Source: JBFGCT01 sp963825565 (GTDB taxonomy: Bacteria > Actinomycetota > Acidimicrobiia > Acidimicrobiales > Ilumatobacteraceae). From it: DNA of 64,000 bases. Below the pieces are notes generated by a model. The model had not been told where the DNA came from. It searched no databases and saw nothing but the letters and a program-made list of their open reading frames with translations. Position numbers and translations under genes: made by a program. The DNA lies in assembly GCA_963825565.1 (NCBI GenBank), contig CAWGTW010000004.1, positions 620,001 through 684,000 of the forward strand, written 5' to 3'. This document shows, one piece after another, positions 38,656 through 47,983 of this stretch (position 1 is its first letter; the number at the start of each line of letters is the position of its first letter).

Positions 38656-39225
38656 GTGGCAACGATCTGTGTCTACTGCGGTTCGAGCTCCGGACGGCCG
38701 CCGGCGTTCCGGCACTCGGCGGCGGAGCTCGGGGCGGCGCTCGCCGAAGCCGGGCACGGCCTCGTGTACGGCGGTGGCCACGTCGGCCTGATGGGAGTGG
38801 TCGCCGACGCGGTCCTCGCCGGCGGTGGAGCGGTGACCGGGGTGATGACCGAGCAGCTCGTCGGTGCCGAGATCGCCCACACCTCGCTGACCAGGCTCGA
38901 GATCGTGCCGAGCATGCACGCGCGCAAGGCGCGGATGATCGAGTTGGCCGACGGCGTCGTCGTGCTGCCCGGTGGGTTCGGGACGCTCGACGAGGCGTTC
39001 GAGGTGCTGACGTGGAACCAGCTCGGCCTCGCCCGCTCGCCGGTCGTGTTCCTCGACATCGACGGCTACTTCGGGCCGCTGTTCGACTTCGTCCGTGGTG
39101 CGGTGTCTGCGGGCTTCGTCAGCGACCTCCACGGCGACCTCGTGCAGCGCGCCGACGCACCGCTCGATGCCGTTCGGCTCGCCGCCGAGCCGGCCGCCGG
39201 GTTCGCCCCGAAATGGCTCGGCTGA
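38656..39225 (+). CDS. LOG-family protein (TIGR00730)
   Basis: 189-residue Rossmann-fold phosphoribohydrolase-like protein. The signature LPGGFGTLDEAFEVLTWNQLGL (PGGxGTxxE) and the N-terminal ICVYCGSSSG mark cytokinin-riboside-5'-monophosphate phosphoribohydrolase homologues, which release bases from nucleoside 5'-monophosphates. Start GTG at 38656. Divergent from the acyl-CoA dehydrogenase gene; any shared control would act through the palindrome between them. Confidence 0.9.
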   Translation: MATICVYCGSSSGRPPAFRHSAAELGAALAEAGHGLVYGGGHVGLMGVVADAVLAGGGAVTGVMTEQLVGAEIAHTSLTRLEIVPSMHARKARMIELADGVVVLPGGFGTLDEAFEVLTWNQLGLARSPVVFLDIDGYFGPLFDFVRGAVSAGFVSDLHGDLVQRADAPLDAVRLAAEPAAGFAPKWLG

Positions 39226-39299
39226 CGAGTTCGGGAAGGGCCGACTGGCATGATGTGGCCCGTGCGATGTTCGGGCGACACCGGAGCTGAGGGCGGTCG

Positions 39300-41463
39300 T
39301 TGAGCACCGATACCGCACCTGCCGTCGCACCGCCGGCGCGCCGAACGCTCGAGTATCAGCCAGCGCTCGACGGCCTGCGCGGCGTCGCGGTCGCCGGGGT
39401 GGTCGCGTTCCACCTCGGTCACCTCAGGGGCGGCTTCCTTGGCGTCGATCTCTTCTTCACGCTCTCGGGCTACCTGATCACGCGCCTGTTGCTGCTCGAG
39501 CACGAGTCGACCGGGCGCGTCGCCCGGGGCGCGTTCTGGACCCGGCGGGCCTGGCGCCTGCTGCCCGCGCTGTACCTGCTGCTCGGGTCGCTCGCCGTGT
39601 ACGCCGCGCTGTTCGCCCGCCCGGACGAGCTCGAGGGCATCCGCGGACCCGGCCTCGCCTCGCTGCTGTACGTCGCCAACTGGTGGCTGCTCTGGAACGG
39701 CGGCGGGTACTGGGACATCTTCGCCGCACCCTCCCCGCTCGAGCACATGTGGAGCCTGGCGATCGAGGAGCAGTTCTACATCGTCTGGCCCGTGTTGTTC
39801 GTCGTCGCCTTGGGCGCTCGCCGCAACGTCGGCCGGCTCCTCACCGTCACGATCGCCCTCGGCGCGGCGTCGACCGTCCTGCTCGCCGTGCTCGCCGGGA
39901 GCGACGTGTCGCGCGCGTATTTCGGTTCGTTCGCCCGCTCGAGCTCGATCCTGGTCGGTGCGGCGTTGGCGATCGTCGTCCACCGGGGCGACGCGTGGCT
40001 CGGCGCGGCCGCACGATCGAGGGCCGCCCCATGGGTGGCGGCGGCGGCCGCCGGCCTGCTCGCCTGGTCGTGGATCTCGATCGACGGCGCCATCGACCTC
40101 GGCTGGTACCGGGGCGGTTTCCTCGTGCACGCACTCGCCGTGGCGGTGATCATCGCCGTGCTGACCTACCGACCGAACGGCCGGGCGACCGGCGTCTTGT
40201 CGTTGGGGCCGATCAGGGGACTCGGCATCGTGTCGTACGGCTTCTACCTCTGGCACTGGCCGGTGATCGTCATCCTCGACCGCGACCGGACCGGGTTGGA
40301 CGGGGTCGCGCTCTTGCTCGTGCGGCTGGGCGTCGCGCTCGGCGCCACGCTGGCGTCGTTCTTCCTGATCGAACGGCCGGCCCGGCACGTGCTGGCCAAA
40401 CGAGTGTCCCCGCTCGTCGTGTTCCCGATCGCTGCCGCCGTGCTCGCCGTCGCGCTCGTGGCGGCGACCGTCCCGCCCCCGGTCCGCCCGGTGATCGGGG
40501 CCGCGCCCGCGCCGTCGCCCACCGCCGCGCCGGCGACCGCCGGATCGGTGGCGGCCGACCCCGACGCCGACGCCGACCCCGCCGCCGACCCTGCGGTCGG
40601 CACGACCGTCGCCGGGGCCGACGGCGGCGCAGGATCGGCTCAGGTCATCGAACCGGCCGCTCCCGTGCCGAGCGCGTCGGAAACGGTGACGACCGTCCCG
40701 GCGACTGACCCCCCGGCCGAGGCCGAGCCGGTGGGGCTGGTGCGGACGATCCCGACCGACGTCCCCACCCTGCGTACGCCGACCGTCGACGATCCGCTGC
40801 GCGTGCTGCTCGTCGGCGATTCGTACCTGTACGACGCGGTGCCCGGGATGCTCGCCGCGATGGAGGCCGACGGTGTCGTGGCGCCGATCGACGGGTCGAG
40901 GCTCGGCTTCACGATCACCGACGACCGTTGGGAGGACACGCTGACCGGGTTCGTCGCCGACCACCGGCCCGAGCTGGTCATCGCGATGTGGGCGCGGTTC
41001 GACGCCAAGTGGCTCGAGACCAACGATCCCGCCGAGTACCAGGCGCGGCTCGATCGGGCGGTCGAGATCCTGACCGCCGACGGCGCGCTCCTCGCGTTCG
41101 TCGGGCTCGCACCGTCGCTCACCGATGGTCTCGATCCCGTCCCGATGGACCGTGACATCAACAGGTTCTTCGAGGCGATCCCGAGCGCGCCATCCGGGCC
41201 GGGCCTTCTATGTCGACCCCGATCCGATCGTCGCACCCGACGGCACCCCCGACCGGTGGATCGACACGCCGGCGGGGCCGCTCCTGGTGCGCAAGGTCGA
41301 CGGGAGCCACTACTGCGGTGACGGCTCGGCCCGGTTCGGTCTGGCGGTCGGCGAGCTCCTCGCCGCGGTCGCCGGGGTCCCTCCGGCCGATCCCGCCGCG
41401 TGGTGGGCCGGTGAGTGGCGCACCGAGCCGCGTTACGACGATCCGCCCGGCGCCTGCGCCTGA
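39300..41463 (+). CDS. acyltransferase-3 / SGNH fusion, frameshift near 41190
   Basis: OafA-like membrane O-acyltransferase. N-terminal YQPALDGLRGVAVAGVV and FFTLSGYLITRLLL, a catalytic EHMWSLAIEEQFYIVWP, and ten or so transmembrane helices to about residue 390; then an Ala/Pro/Asp-rich linker and an SGNH domain starting VLLVGDSYLYDAVPG. It probably acylates a cell-envelope glycan. As written the frame ends at 41321, but homology moves to another frame (RAFYVDPDPIVAPDG, VDGSHYCGDGSARFG) up to 41463, a +1 shift at about 41180-41205. With the shift the SGNH C-terminus and its DGSHYC block are restored. It overlaps the convergent gene by 31 bases. Confidence 0.82.
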
Positions 41464-42776
41464 TCCCCGGTCGACACGCCGGTCCGAGCGGCTGCGGCAT
41501 CGGTCGCGGCACCGTGGCCGATGCGGGCCAGCGAGCCCTGCGCCAGCGCGACGACGCCGATCGCCGCGAGCACGACGATGCTCGGCTCGGCCGTGCTCCG
41601 GAACCGCTGGTTGCCGTAGCTGACGATCGTCGTGACCAGAACGGCGGCGAGCGGGACGAGCAGCGGCCACACCTCGCGGTGCGCCCGGCGATGCACGAAG
41701 GTGCCGATGGCGGCGAGCGGTGCGAGGACGATCCACGCGTACCAGCCGGCCCAGAGCCAGTCGTAGTCACGGCCTTCCAGGCTCTCGAAGAACAGGTTGA
41801 CGCGGATGTCCCACACGCCGAACGTGCGGCCGATCCGCGCAGCGACCACCGCCGGCAACTCGTCGGCGTGGGCCTGCACGTAGTCGATTCCCGCCGCCCG
41901 GCGGTCGGCGTTGGCGTCGGTCTCGGAGACCACGGCGTAGTCGACACCCTCGACGCAGTCGAAGCGCCACCCGCCGATCTGGACGCCGTGGTAGACCGCG
42001 TCGCAGTTGGCGCCCGCCAACATCGTCCCGCTGTTGTTGGTCAGCGGGAGGAAGTGATCGAGCGCCACCGCGTTGCGCACCGTCCACACCCCGAGCAGCA
42101 ACATCGTGCCCGCCGACGCGACGAGCGCAGTGCGCGCCCATGCCCTTCTGTCGCCGGGCGTGCGGGTCGCCGGCACGACGAGCAGCGGCACGAGGAGCAG
42201 CGCCTCGGATCGGGTCAGCGCGGCCAACCCGAGCGCAGCGCTCGCCAGCACCCACCAGCGGAGCCGGTCGTCGGCGTCTGCGGATCGGGCGCGGACGACG
42301 CCGAGCAACGTGGTCGCGACCAGCAGGACGTACGGACCCTCGCTCAGCAGCGACCCGTCGAACACGACGAGCTGTGGGTACACCGCGGCGATCATCGCCG
42401 CGGTCACCCCGACCGTCCGGCCGCCGACCGCCTCGGCGAGCAGCGCGATCACGACGATGGTCACCCCGCCGAGCAGCGCGCCGGCCAAGCGCTGTTGGGT
42501 CGGCCCGTCGATCCCGACGAGGTCGAGCGCGGCGAGCAGGAACGGGTACACCGGCGGGAACTCGGCGGTCGGTATCACCAGGCCCTGGTCGAGGTACTCG
42601 TTCGGGCGGATGTAGCCGCGGCCGGCGGCGAGCACCTGGCCGAGGCGGTGGAACGTGCGGGGGTCGCTGACCGCGACGCCCGGAGCCCAGCGGTTGTCGA
42701 GCACGTACCAGCAGCGCAGCGCCACGCCGGTGACCGCGGCCGCGAGCGTCAGGATCCAGAAGCGCCGGACGGGCAT
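41433..42776 (-). CDS. GT39/ArnT-like membrane glycosyltransferase
   Basis: 447-residue multi-spanning membrane protein with about 10-11 hydrophobic segments. The first extracytoplasmic loop carries SDPRTFHRLGQ and a Pro/Tyr-rich FPPVYPFLLA, as in dolichyl- or polyprenyl-phosphate-dependent glycosyltransferases of the GT39/PMT group. Likely transfers a sugar outside the membrane. ATG at 42776; upstream in-frame codons to 43136 are the antisense of another gene. Convergent with the acyltransferase gene, which may act on the same glycan (inference). Confidence 0.8.
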   Translation of the reverse strand: MPVRRFWILTLAAAVTGVALRCWYVLDNRWAPGVAVSDPRTFHRLGQVLAAGRGYIRPNEYLDQGLVIPTAEFPPVYPFLLAALDLVGIDGPTQQRLAGALLGGVTIVVIALLAEAVGGRTVGVTAAMIAAVYPQLVVFDGSLLSEGPYVLLVATTLLGVVRARSADADDRLRWWVLASAALGLAALTRSEALLLVPLLVVPATRTPGDRRAWARTALVASAGTMLLLGVWTVRNAVALDHFLPLTNNSGTMLAGANCDAVYHGVQIGGWRFDCVEGVDYAVVSETDANADRRAAGIDYVQAHADELPAVVAARIGRTFGVWDIRVNLFFESLEGRDYDWLWAGWYAWIVLAPLAAIGTFVHRRAHREVWPLLVPLAAVLVTTIVSYGNQRFRSTAEPSIVVLAAIGVVALAQGSLARIGHGAATDAAAARTGVSTGDQAQAPGGSS

Positions 42777-42915
42777 GGTGGGGCAGTCTTGCACCGGCGC
42801 GCCGCGGGCTCGCGTTTCGCCTGCCCGACGTGCGTCCAGCGCGCCCCGGCCCGGTCCGGACGGCGCGTCCCGGCCGCGTCCAGGGCGCGAACCCGAGCGG
42901 TTAACGTCGCCCGAC

Positions 42916-44739
42916 ATGCGCCGGATGTGGGCCACGATGGGGGTCGTCGCGGTGCTCGCGTCGTCGTGTACGCAGCGCTCGGTGTCGACCGTCGAATCGG
43001 AGCGCTCCGACACGATCCCTGCGGTCGCCGACGACACGATCCCCGACGACACGATCCCCGAGGACACGGTCCCCGAGGACACGGTCCCCGACGACACGGT
43101 CCCCGACGACGGCACCGACCCAGCGCCGGGCGGCACCCTCGGGTGGTCGCCGTGCGACCGGCCGGTCGTCGTCGGCCAGCTGGACTGCGCGACGCTCCAG
43201 GTGCCCCTCGATCACACCCAGCCCGACGGCGAGACGATCGACATCGCGCTCGCCCGGTCGCCGGCGACCGATCCCGACCGGCGGATCGGTTCGCTCGTCT
43301 TCAACCCCGGCGGCCCCGGTGGGTCCGGCGTCGACTTTCTCGCGTCGGCGGCGCCGTTGATCCCGTCGGAGGTCGCCGCCCGGTTCGACCTGGTCGGTTT
43401 CGATCCGCGCGGCGTCGGCGCGAGCTCCGCGGTCGACTGTGACATCGCGATCGACGACAACATCGACCTGCTCGCACCGGGCGACGATGCCGGATGGGCC
43501 GCACTGGTCGAGGAGGCCGAGGCCCTCCCCGCCAGCTGCCCGGCCGGAGCGCTCGAGCTGGCCGAGTACGTGGGCACGAACAACGCGGCTCGCGACCTCG
43601 ACCTGCTCCGCGAGGCGCTCGGCGACGAGCAGCTGTCGTACGTCGGGTTCTCGTACGGGACGCGCCTCGGCGCCACGTACGCCGAGCTGTTCCCCGAACG
43701 CGTCAGGGCGCTCGTGCTCGACGGTGCCGTCAGGCCGACGACCGATTTCGCCGCACTCGATCTCGAACAGGCCGCCGGGTTCGACCGGGCGCTGGAGAGC
43801 TTCGCCACCGCCTGCGACGCCGACGAGGACTGCCTGCTCCAGGAGCTCGGCCCCACGCTCGACGTGATCGCCGGGTTGGAGCGGGAGATCGACGAGGTCG
43901 GCGCCTTCGAGACCGACGACCCGGCACGCGTCCTGACCCCCGGCGAGCTGTCCCTCGGCATCGCATCGGCGCTCTACAGCCAGCAGGCGTGGCCGTTCCT
44001 CGCTCAGGCGCTCTACCTCGCCGAGACGCAGGCCGACGGATCGCTGCTCCAGGTGCTGGGCGACTCCCTCGTCGGGCGGCGCCCGGACGGCACGTACGAC
44101 AACTCCCAGGAGGCCAACCGCTTCATCAACTGCGCCGACGACCCGGATCGCCCCTCGGTCGACGTCGTCAGGGAACGCGGCGACGCGGCGGCGGCGACCT
44201 CGAGGTACTTCGCCGACTTCCTGCGCGCGTCGACCGGGTGCATCGGCACCCCCGACCCCATCGACCCGCTCGTCGTCGGCCCGGCTGCCGGAGCCGCCCC
44301 GATCCTCGTGATCGGCAACACCGGCGACCCGGCCACCCCGTACGAGTGGTCGGTGGCGATGGCCGACAGCCTCGAGTCGGGCGTGCTGTACACCGTCGAG
44401 GCGCAGGGCCACACGGCCTACACCTCGATCGACTGCGTCGAATCGGTCGTCAACGCCTACCTGATCGATCTGGTCGTGCCGACTGCCGGCTCGTCGTGCA
44501 ACGACACCAGCTCGGCCGACTACTTCCTGCCGGCGGGGGAGGGTGAGATCGACCTGCTCCTCGCGGTCTTCGACTGCCTGCGCGACAACGGGGCCGACAT
44601 CCCGGAGTTGACCGCCGCCGACGTGCTCGCCGACCCGTCCGGCGAGCAACTCGTCGAGCTGTTCGACTTCGAGGATCCGGCGTTCCTCGACGCGGCGTTT
44701 GCCTGTACTGCCGAGCTGGATGCGCTCTCCGGCCTGTGA
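42916..44739 (+). CDS. alpha/beta hydrolase, TAP-like secreted tripeptidyl aminopeptidase
   Basis: 607 residues. Signal peptide with lipobox-like SSC, then an acidic repeat region (five 15-base units coding (D/E)DT(I/V)P) and an alpha/beta hydrolase domain. The oxyanion region is FNPGGPGGSG, the nucleophile elbow GFSYGTRLG, the acid region NTGDPATPY, the histidine in QGHTAY, and a TAP-like C-terminal domain. The family includes Streptomyces tripeptidyl aminopeptidases and mycobacterial proteases. Likely exported. Start ATG at 42916. Confidence 0.86.
   Translation: MRRMWATMGVVAVLASSCTQRSVSTVESERSDTIPAVADDTIPDDTIPEDTVPEDTVPDDTVPDDGTDPAPGGTLGWSPCDRPVVVGQLDCATLQVPLDHTQPDGETIDIALARSPATDPDRRIGSLVFNPGGPGGSGVDFLASAAPLIPSEVAARFDLVGFDPRGVGASSAVDCDIAIDDNIDLLAPGDDAGWAALVEEAEALPASCPAGALELAEYVGTNNAARDLDLLREALGDEQLSYVGFSYGTRLGATYAELFPERVRALVLDGAVRPTTDFAALDLEQAAGFDRALESFATACDADEDCLLQELGPTLDVIAGLEREIDEVGAFETDDPARVLTPGELSLGIASALYSQQAWPFLAQALYLAETQADGSLLQVLGDSLVGRRPDGTYDNSQEANRFINCADDPDRPSVDVVRERGDAAAATSRYFADFLRASTGCIGTPDPIDPLVVGPAAGAAPILVIGNTGDPATPYEWSVAMADSLESGVLYTVEAQGHTAYTSIDCVESVVNAYLIDLVVPTAGSSCNDTSSADYFLPAGEGEIDLLLAVFDCLRDNGADIPELTAADVLADPSGEQLVELFDFEDPAFLDAAFACTAELDALSGL
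43030..43104. repeat. five 15-base tandem units inside the TAP-like gene
   Basis: Units read GACGACACGATCCCC twice, GAGGACACGGTCCCC twice, then GACGACACGGTCCCC, giving DDTIP, EDTVP and DDTVP. A multiple of 15 keeps the frame when copies change, so copy number may vary between strains. Confidence 0.85.
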
Positions 44740-44874
44740 GCGTGCCGGCGCGGCGTCTCCACAGGGAGGCCGCGTTGTCCCCAAGATGCCCACACCGAAC
44801 GCACACCGTTGACCGGATAATTCACAGCGTTCACCCTCTGGTGACCCACAGGCAACGTCGTTCATGATGGTCGC

Positions 44875-45207
44875 ATGGCCCGTCGAGTTCGCCCGAGTCG
44901 CTTCCACCGCCACCACGGCGCGGTGCAGCCAACGGATCGAGCCGAGCTCGAAGCAGCAGGGTGGCGCACCACGCTCGAGTACCGGGAGAACCACGTGCGC
45001 GGGCGCGACGGCCGGTTGACCCATCTGCAGATCGTGTGGCACGCGGAGGCCGAGCGTGACCGCGAGGGTGGTCCGGCGGTCGTGACGGCGACCGCCTCGA
45101 CCGTCGACAAGGTCTGGTCCCGGCTGCGCACGAGCGCCGACCTCGCGGGCATCCGCACGCGATCCGGCGACATCACGCCGCGGGCGGCTTCGTCCGCCCC
45201 CCGCTGA
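44875..45207 (+). CDS. hypothetical actinobacterial protein
   Basis: 110 residues, basic, starting ARRVRPSRFHRHHG, with a central ELEAAGWRTTLEYRENHVRGRDGRL block. It has no signal peptide or transmembrane segment. No family was recognised with confidence. The 135-base region before it is less GC-rich and includes CCGGATAATTC. It ends about 215 bases before nrdA; a shared function is not evident. Confidence 0.55.
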   Translation: MARRVRPSRFHRHHGAVQPTDRAELEAAGWRTTLEYRENHVRGRDGRLTHLQIVWHAEAERDREGGPAVVTATASTVDKVWSRLRTSADLAGIRTRSGDITPRAASSAPR

Positions 45208-45289
45208 CGCCCTGAGCAGGGAACTTCGGAGAACCTTGAGGAATTGCTTGCGCGCTGGCGACTGACACTGGTGTAATTACGTGCCCGAC

Positions 45290-45354
45290 ACCACGAGACC
45301 CCACACCGCAAGATGTGGTGGTCGGGCCGGGGGTGGACCACGAGATCTGGTGGT
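45290..45354 (+). promoter_or_regulatory. tandem NrdR-box-like sites upstream of nrdA
   Basis: AAGATGTGGTGGT (45310-45322) and GAGATCTGGTGGT (45342-45354) agree at 11 of 13 bases and start 32 bases apart, about three helical turns. Each belongs to an imperfect dyad: CCACA...TGTGG (45301-45318) and CCAC...GTGG (45338-45353). ACCACGAGA occurs at 45290 and 45337. Paired boxes at this spacing fit NrdR control of ribonucleotide reductase. Confidence 0.45.
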
Positions 45355-45424
45355 TCAGCGGCCTCGAGGCAACAGCCGACGGGGCCGGACGAGCAAGCGA
45401 CGACGGAGCGACGAGGAGTAGCCG

Positions 45425-47983
45425 GTGACACTGATTGACGATGGCGTTGGGACAGCGGCCACCCGCGAACCGGCCACGACCGAACCGCCGGCACCGACGC
45501 TCACCGACACCTCGCGCACCCAGAGCGACGGCGCCAGGGAGGCGGCGAGCGCGACGGTCAGCGCGGCCGTGATGCGGGTCAAGAAGCGCAACGGCACCCT
45601 CGAGCCGGTCGACCTCAACAAGATCGTCAATGCGATCGCCCGCGCCTCGGAAGGGTTGCTCGGCGTCGACCCGATGCGCGTCGCCACGCGGACGATCTCG
45701 GCGCTCGCCGACGGTGCGAGCACCCGCGAGCTCGACGATCTCTCGATCCGGACCGCCGCCGGGCTGATCGTCGAGGAGCCGAACTACTCGAGACTCGCCT
45801 CGCGCCTGCTCGCCACCGTGATCGACAAGGAAGTGCGCAACCAGAACATCCCGTGGTTCTCCGAGTCGATCAAGGCCGGGCACGACGAGGGCCTGGTCGC
45901 CGACCACGTGCTCGACTTCGTCGAGGAGAACGCTCCGGCGCTCAACGCGGCGATCAACTCCGACCGCGATCGGCAGTTCGAGTTCTTCGGCCTGCGTACG
46001 GTCTACGACCGTTACCTGCTGCGCCACCCCCAGCGGCGCGACGTCATCGAGACCCCGCAGTACTTCTTCTTGCGCGTCGCCTGCGGCCTGGCGACCGACG
46101 TCGACGAAGCGATCGCGTTCTACGACCTGATGTCGTCGCTGGCCTACCTCCCGTCGAGCCCAACGCTGTTCAACTCGGGCACCACCCACAGCCAGATGTC
46201 GAGCTGCTACCTGCTCGACTCCCCCGAGGACAGCCTCGAGGGGATCTACAAGCGCTACACCGACATCGCCCGGTTGTCGAAGTTCGCCGGCGGCATCGGC
46301 GTGGCGTGGCACCGGATCCGTTCCAAGGGCAGCCTGATCGCCGGCACGAACGGGTTGTCCAACGGCATCGTGCCGTGGCTGCGCACGCTCGACTCGTCGG
46401 TCGCCGCGGTCAACCAGGGCGGACGCCGCAAGGGAGCGGCGTGCGTCTACCTCGAGTCGTGGCACGCCGACATCGAGGACTTCCTCGAACTGCGCGACAA
46501 CACCGGCGACCATGCCCGCCGGACGCACAACCTGAACATCGCCAACTGGGTGCCGGACCTGTTCATGCAGCGGGTCGAGAAGGACTGGCAGTGGTCGCTG
46601 TTCGATCCGAAGAAAGTGCCGCACCTCACCGACCTCTACGGCGCGGACTTCGACCGCGAGTACCAGCGGGCCGAGGAACAAGGCCTGTTCGAAAAGCAGG
46701 TGTCGGCCCGCCAGCTCTACTCACGGATGATGCGCACGCTCGCCCAGACCGGCAACGGCTGGATGACGTTCAAGGACGCCTCCAACCTGAAGTGCAACCA
46801 GACCGGCGGGGTCAACGCCGACGGCAGCCCGCGCGTCGTGCACCTGTCCAACCTGTGTACCGAGATCCTCGAGATCACCGATCAGGCCAACACCGCGGTG
46901 TGCAACCTCGGCTCGCTCAACCTCGGCTCCTACGTCGGTGCCGACGGCGAGTTCGATTTCGCCAAGCTCGGGCGGGTTGTTCGCCAGGTCGTCCCGTTCC
47001 TCGATCGGGTGATCGACATCAACTACTACCCGACGCCCGAGGCCGCGAACTCCAACCACACGTGGCGCCCGGTCGGCCTCGGCCTGATGGGCCTGCAGGA
47101 CGTCTTCTTCAAGCGCGGCCTGCCGTTCGACTCGCCCGAGGCCCAGGAGTTGTCGCAGCGGATCAGCGCCCACATCTACTTCCATGCGCTGTGGGCCTCG
47201 ACCGAGCTCGCCGAGCAGCACGGGCCGCACGAGGCGTTCGACAGCACCCGGGCTGCGTCGGGTCAGCTGCAGTTCGACATGTGGGGGACCGAGCCGCCCG
47301 CCGAGCTGGACTGGGACGAGCTGCGGGGCCGCATCGGCGAGCACGGGCTGCGCAACAGCCTGCTGATCGCGATCGCCCCGACCGCAACGATCGCGTCGAT
47401 CGCCGGCTGCTACGAGTGCATCGAACCGCAGGTCTCGAACCTGTTCAAGCGCGAGACGCTCTCGGGCGAGTTCATGCAGATCAACCGCCATCTCGTCCGC
47501 GAGCTGCAGTCTCGCGGCTTGTGGGACGAGCAGATGATCTCCGACGTCAAGAAGGCCGAGGGTTCGGTGCAGGGCATCGAGCGCATCCCGATCGAGCTGC
47601 GCGAGGTGTACCGGACGGCGTGGGAGATCCCCCAGCGGGCGCTGATCGACATGGCCGCCGACCGCGGGGCCTTCATCGACCAGAGTCAGTCGCTCAACCT
47701 GTTCATGGAGACGCCGACGATCGGCAAGCTGTCGTCGATGTACCTGCACGCATGGAAGCGGGGGCTGAAGACCACCTACTACCTGCGCAGCCGGGCGGCG
47801 ACGAGGATCAACAAGGCAACGGTGAGCGCTGCGATCAGCGGTGGGCCTGCTCCCGAACCGGGCGGCGGACCCGGCGGTGGCGGCGGTGGTGCTGCACCCG
47901 AGGCGGAGACGACGACCTACACCGACGAGGAGGCCATCGCGTGCAGCCTCGAGAACCCCGAATCATGTGAGGCGTGCGACTGA
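45425..47983 (+). CDS. nrdA: ribonucleoside-diphosphate reductase, alpha subunit (class Ia)
   Basis: 852 residues. The N-terminal ATP-cone (KKRNGTLEPVDLNKIVNAI, about 55-140) is the allosteric site. The active-site set includes the thiyl-radical region HLSNLCTEILEI and TAVCNLGSLNL; PTATIASIAGCYECIEP lies further on. The Gly/Pro-rich tail ends with a redox pair, CSLENPESCEAC. GTG at 45425 follows GAGGAG. nrdB overlaps its stop by one base, so the pair is class I; no nrdI or nrdH is present, which argues against class Ib. Confidence 0.92.
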   Translation: MTLIDDGVGTAATREPATTEPPAPTLTDTSRTQSDGAREAASATVSAAVMRVKKRNGTLEPVDLNKIVNAIARASEGLLGVDPMRVATRTISALADGASTRELDDLSIRTAAGLIVEEPNYSRLASRLLATVIDKEVRNQNIPWFSESIKAGHDEGLVADHVLDFVEENAPALNAAINSDRDRQFEFFGLRTVYDRYLLRHPQRRDVIETPQYFFLRVACGLATDVDEAIAFYDLMSSLAYLPSSPTLFNSGTTHSQMSSCYLLDSPEDSLEGIYKRYTDIARLSKFAGGIGVAWHRIRSKGSLIAGTNGLSNGIVPWLRTLDSSVAAVNQGGRRKGAACVYLESWHADIEDFLELRDNTGDHARRTHNLNIANWVPDLFMQRVEKDWQWSLFDPKKVPHLTDLYGADFDREYQRAEEQGLFEKQVSARQLYSRMMRTLAQTGNGWMTFKDASNLKCNQTGGVNADGSPRVVHLSNLCTEILEITDQANTAVCNLGSLNLGSYVGADGEFDFAKLGRVVRQVVPFLDRVIDINYYPTPEAANSNHTWRPVGLGLMGLQDVFFKRGLPFDSPEAQELSQRISAHIYFHALWASTELAEQHGPHEAFDSTRAASGQLQFDMWGTEPPAELDWDELRGRIGEHGLRNSLLIAIAPTATIASIAGCYECIEPQVSNLFKRETLSGEFMQINRHLVRELQSRGLWDEQMISDVKKAEGSVQGIERIPIELREVYRTAWEIPQRALIDMAADRGAFIDQSQSLNLFMETPTIGKLSSMYLHAWKRGLKTTYYLRSRAATRINKATVSAAISGGPAPEPGGGPGGGGGGAAPEAETTTYTDEEAIACSLENPESCEACD

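Noticed and set aside
43030..43104. Repeats considered as a CRISPR-like array
   Set aside because: Units are contiguous without spacers and code for a peptide repeat in frame.
42777..43136. N-terminal extension of the GT39-like gene with a GTVSSG-type repeat
   Set aside because: This is the antisense of the (D/E)DT(I/V)P repeat of the TAP-like gene; the ATG at 42776 starts at a normal first transmembrane segment.
44760..44860. DnaA-box-like words (TTGTCCCCA, TTCACAG, CCCACAGG) suggesting an origin
   Set aside because: Matches are imperfect and scattered, and no dnaA, dnaN or rpmH lies nearby.
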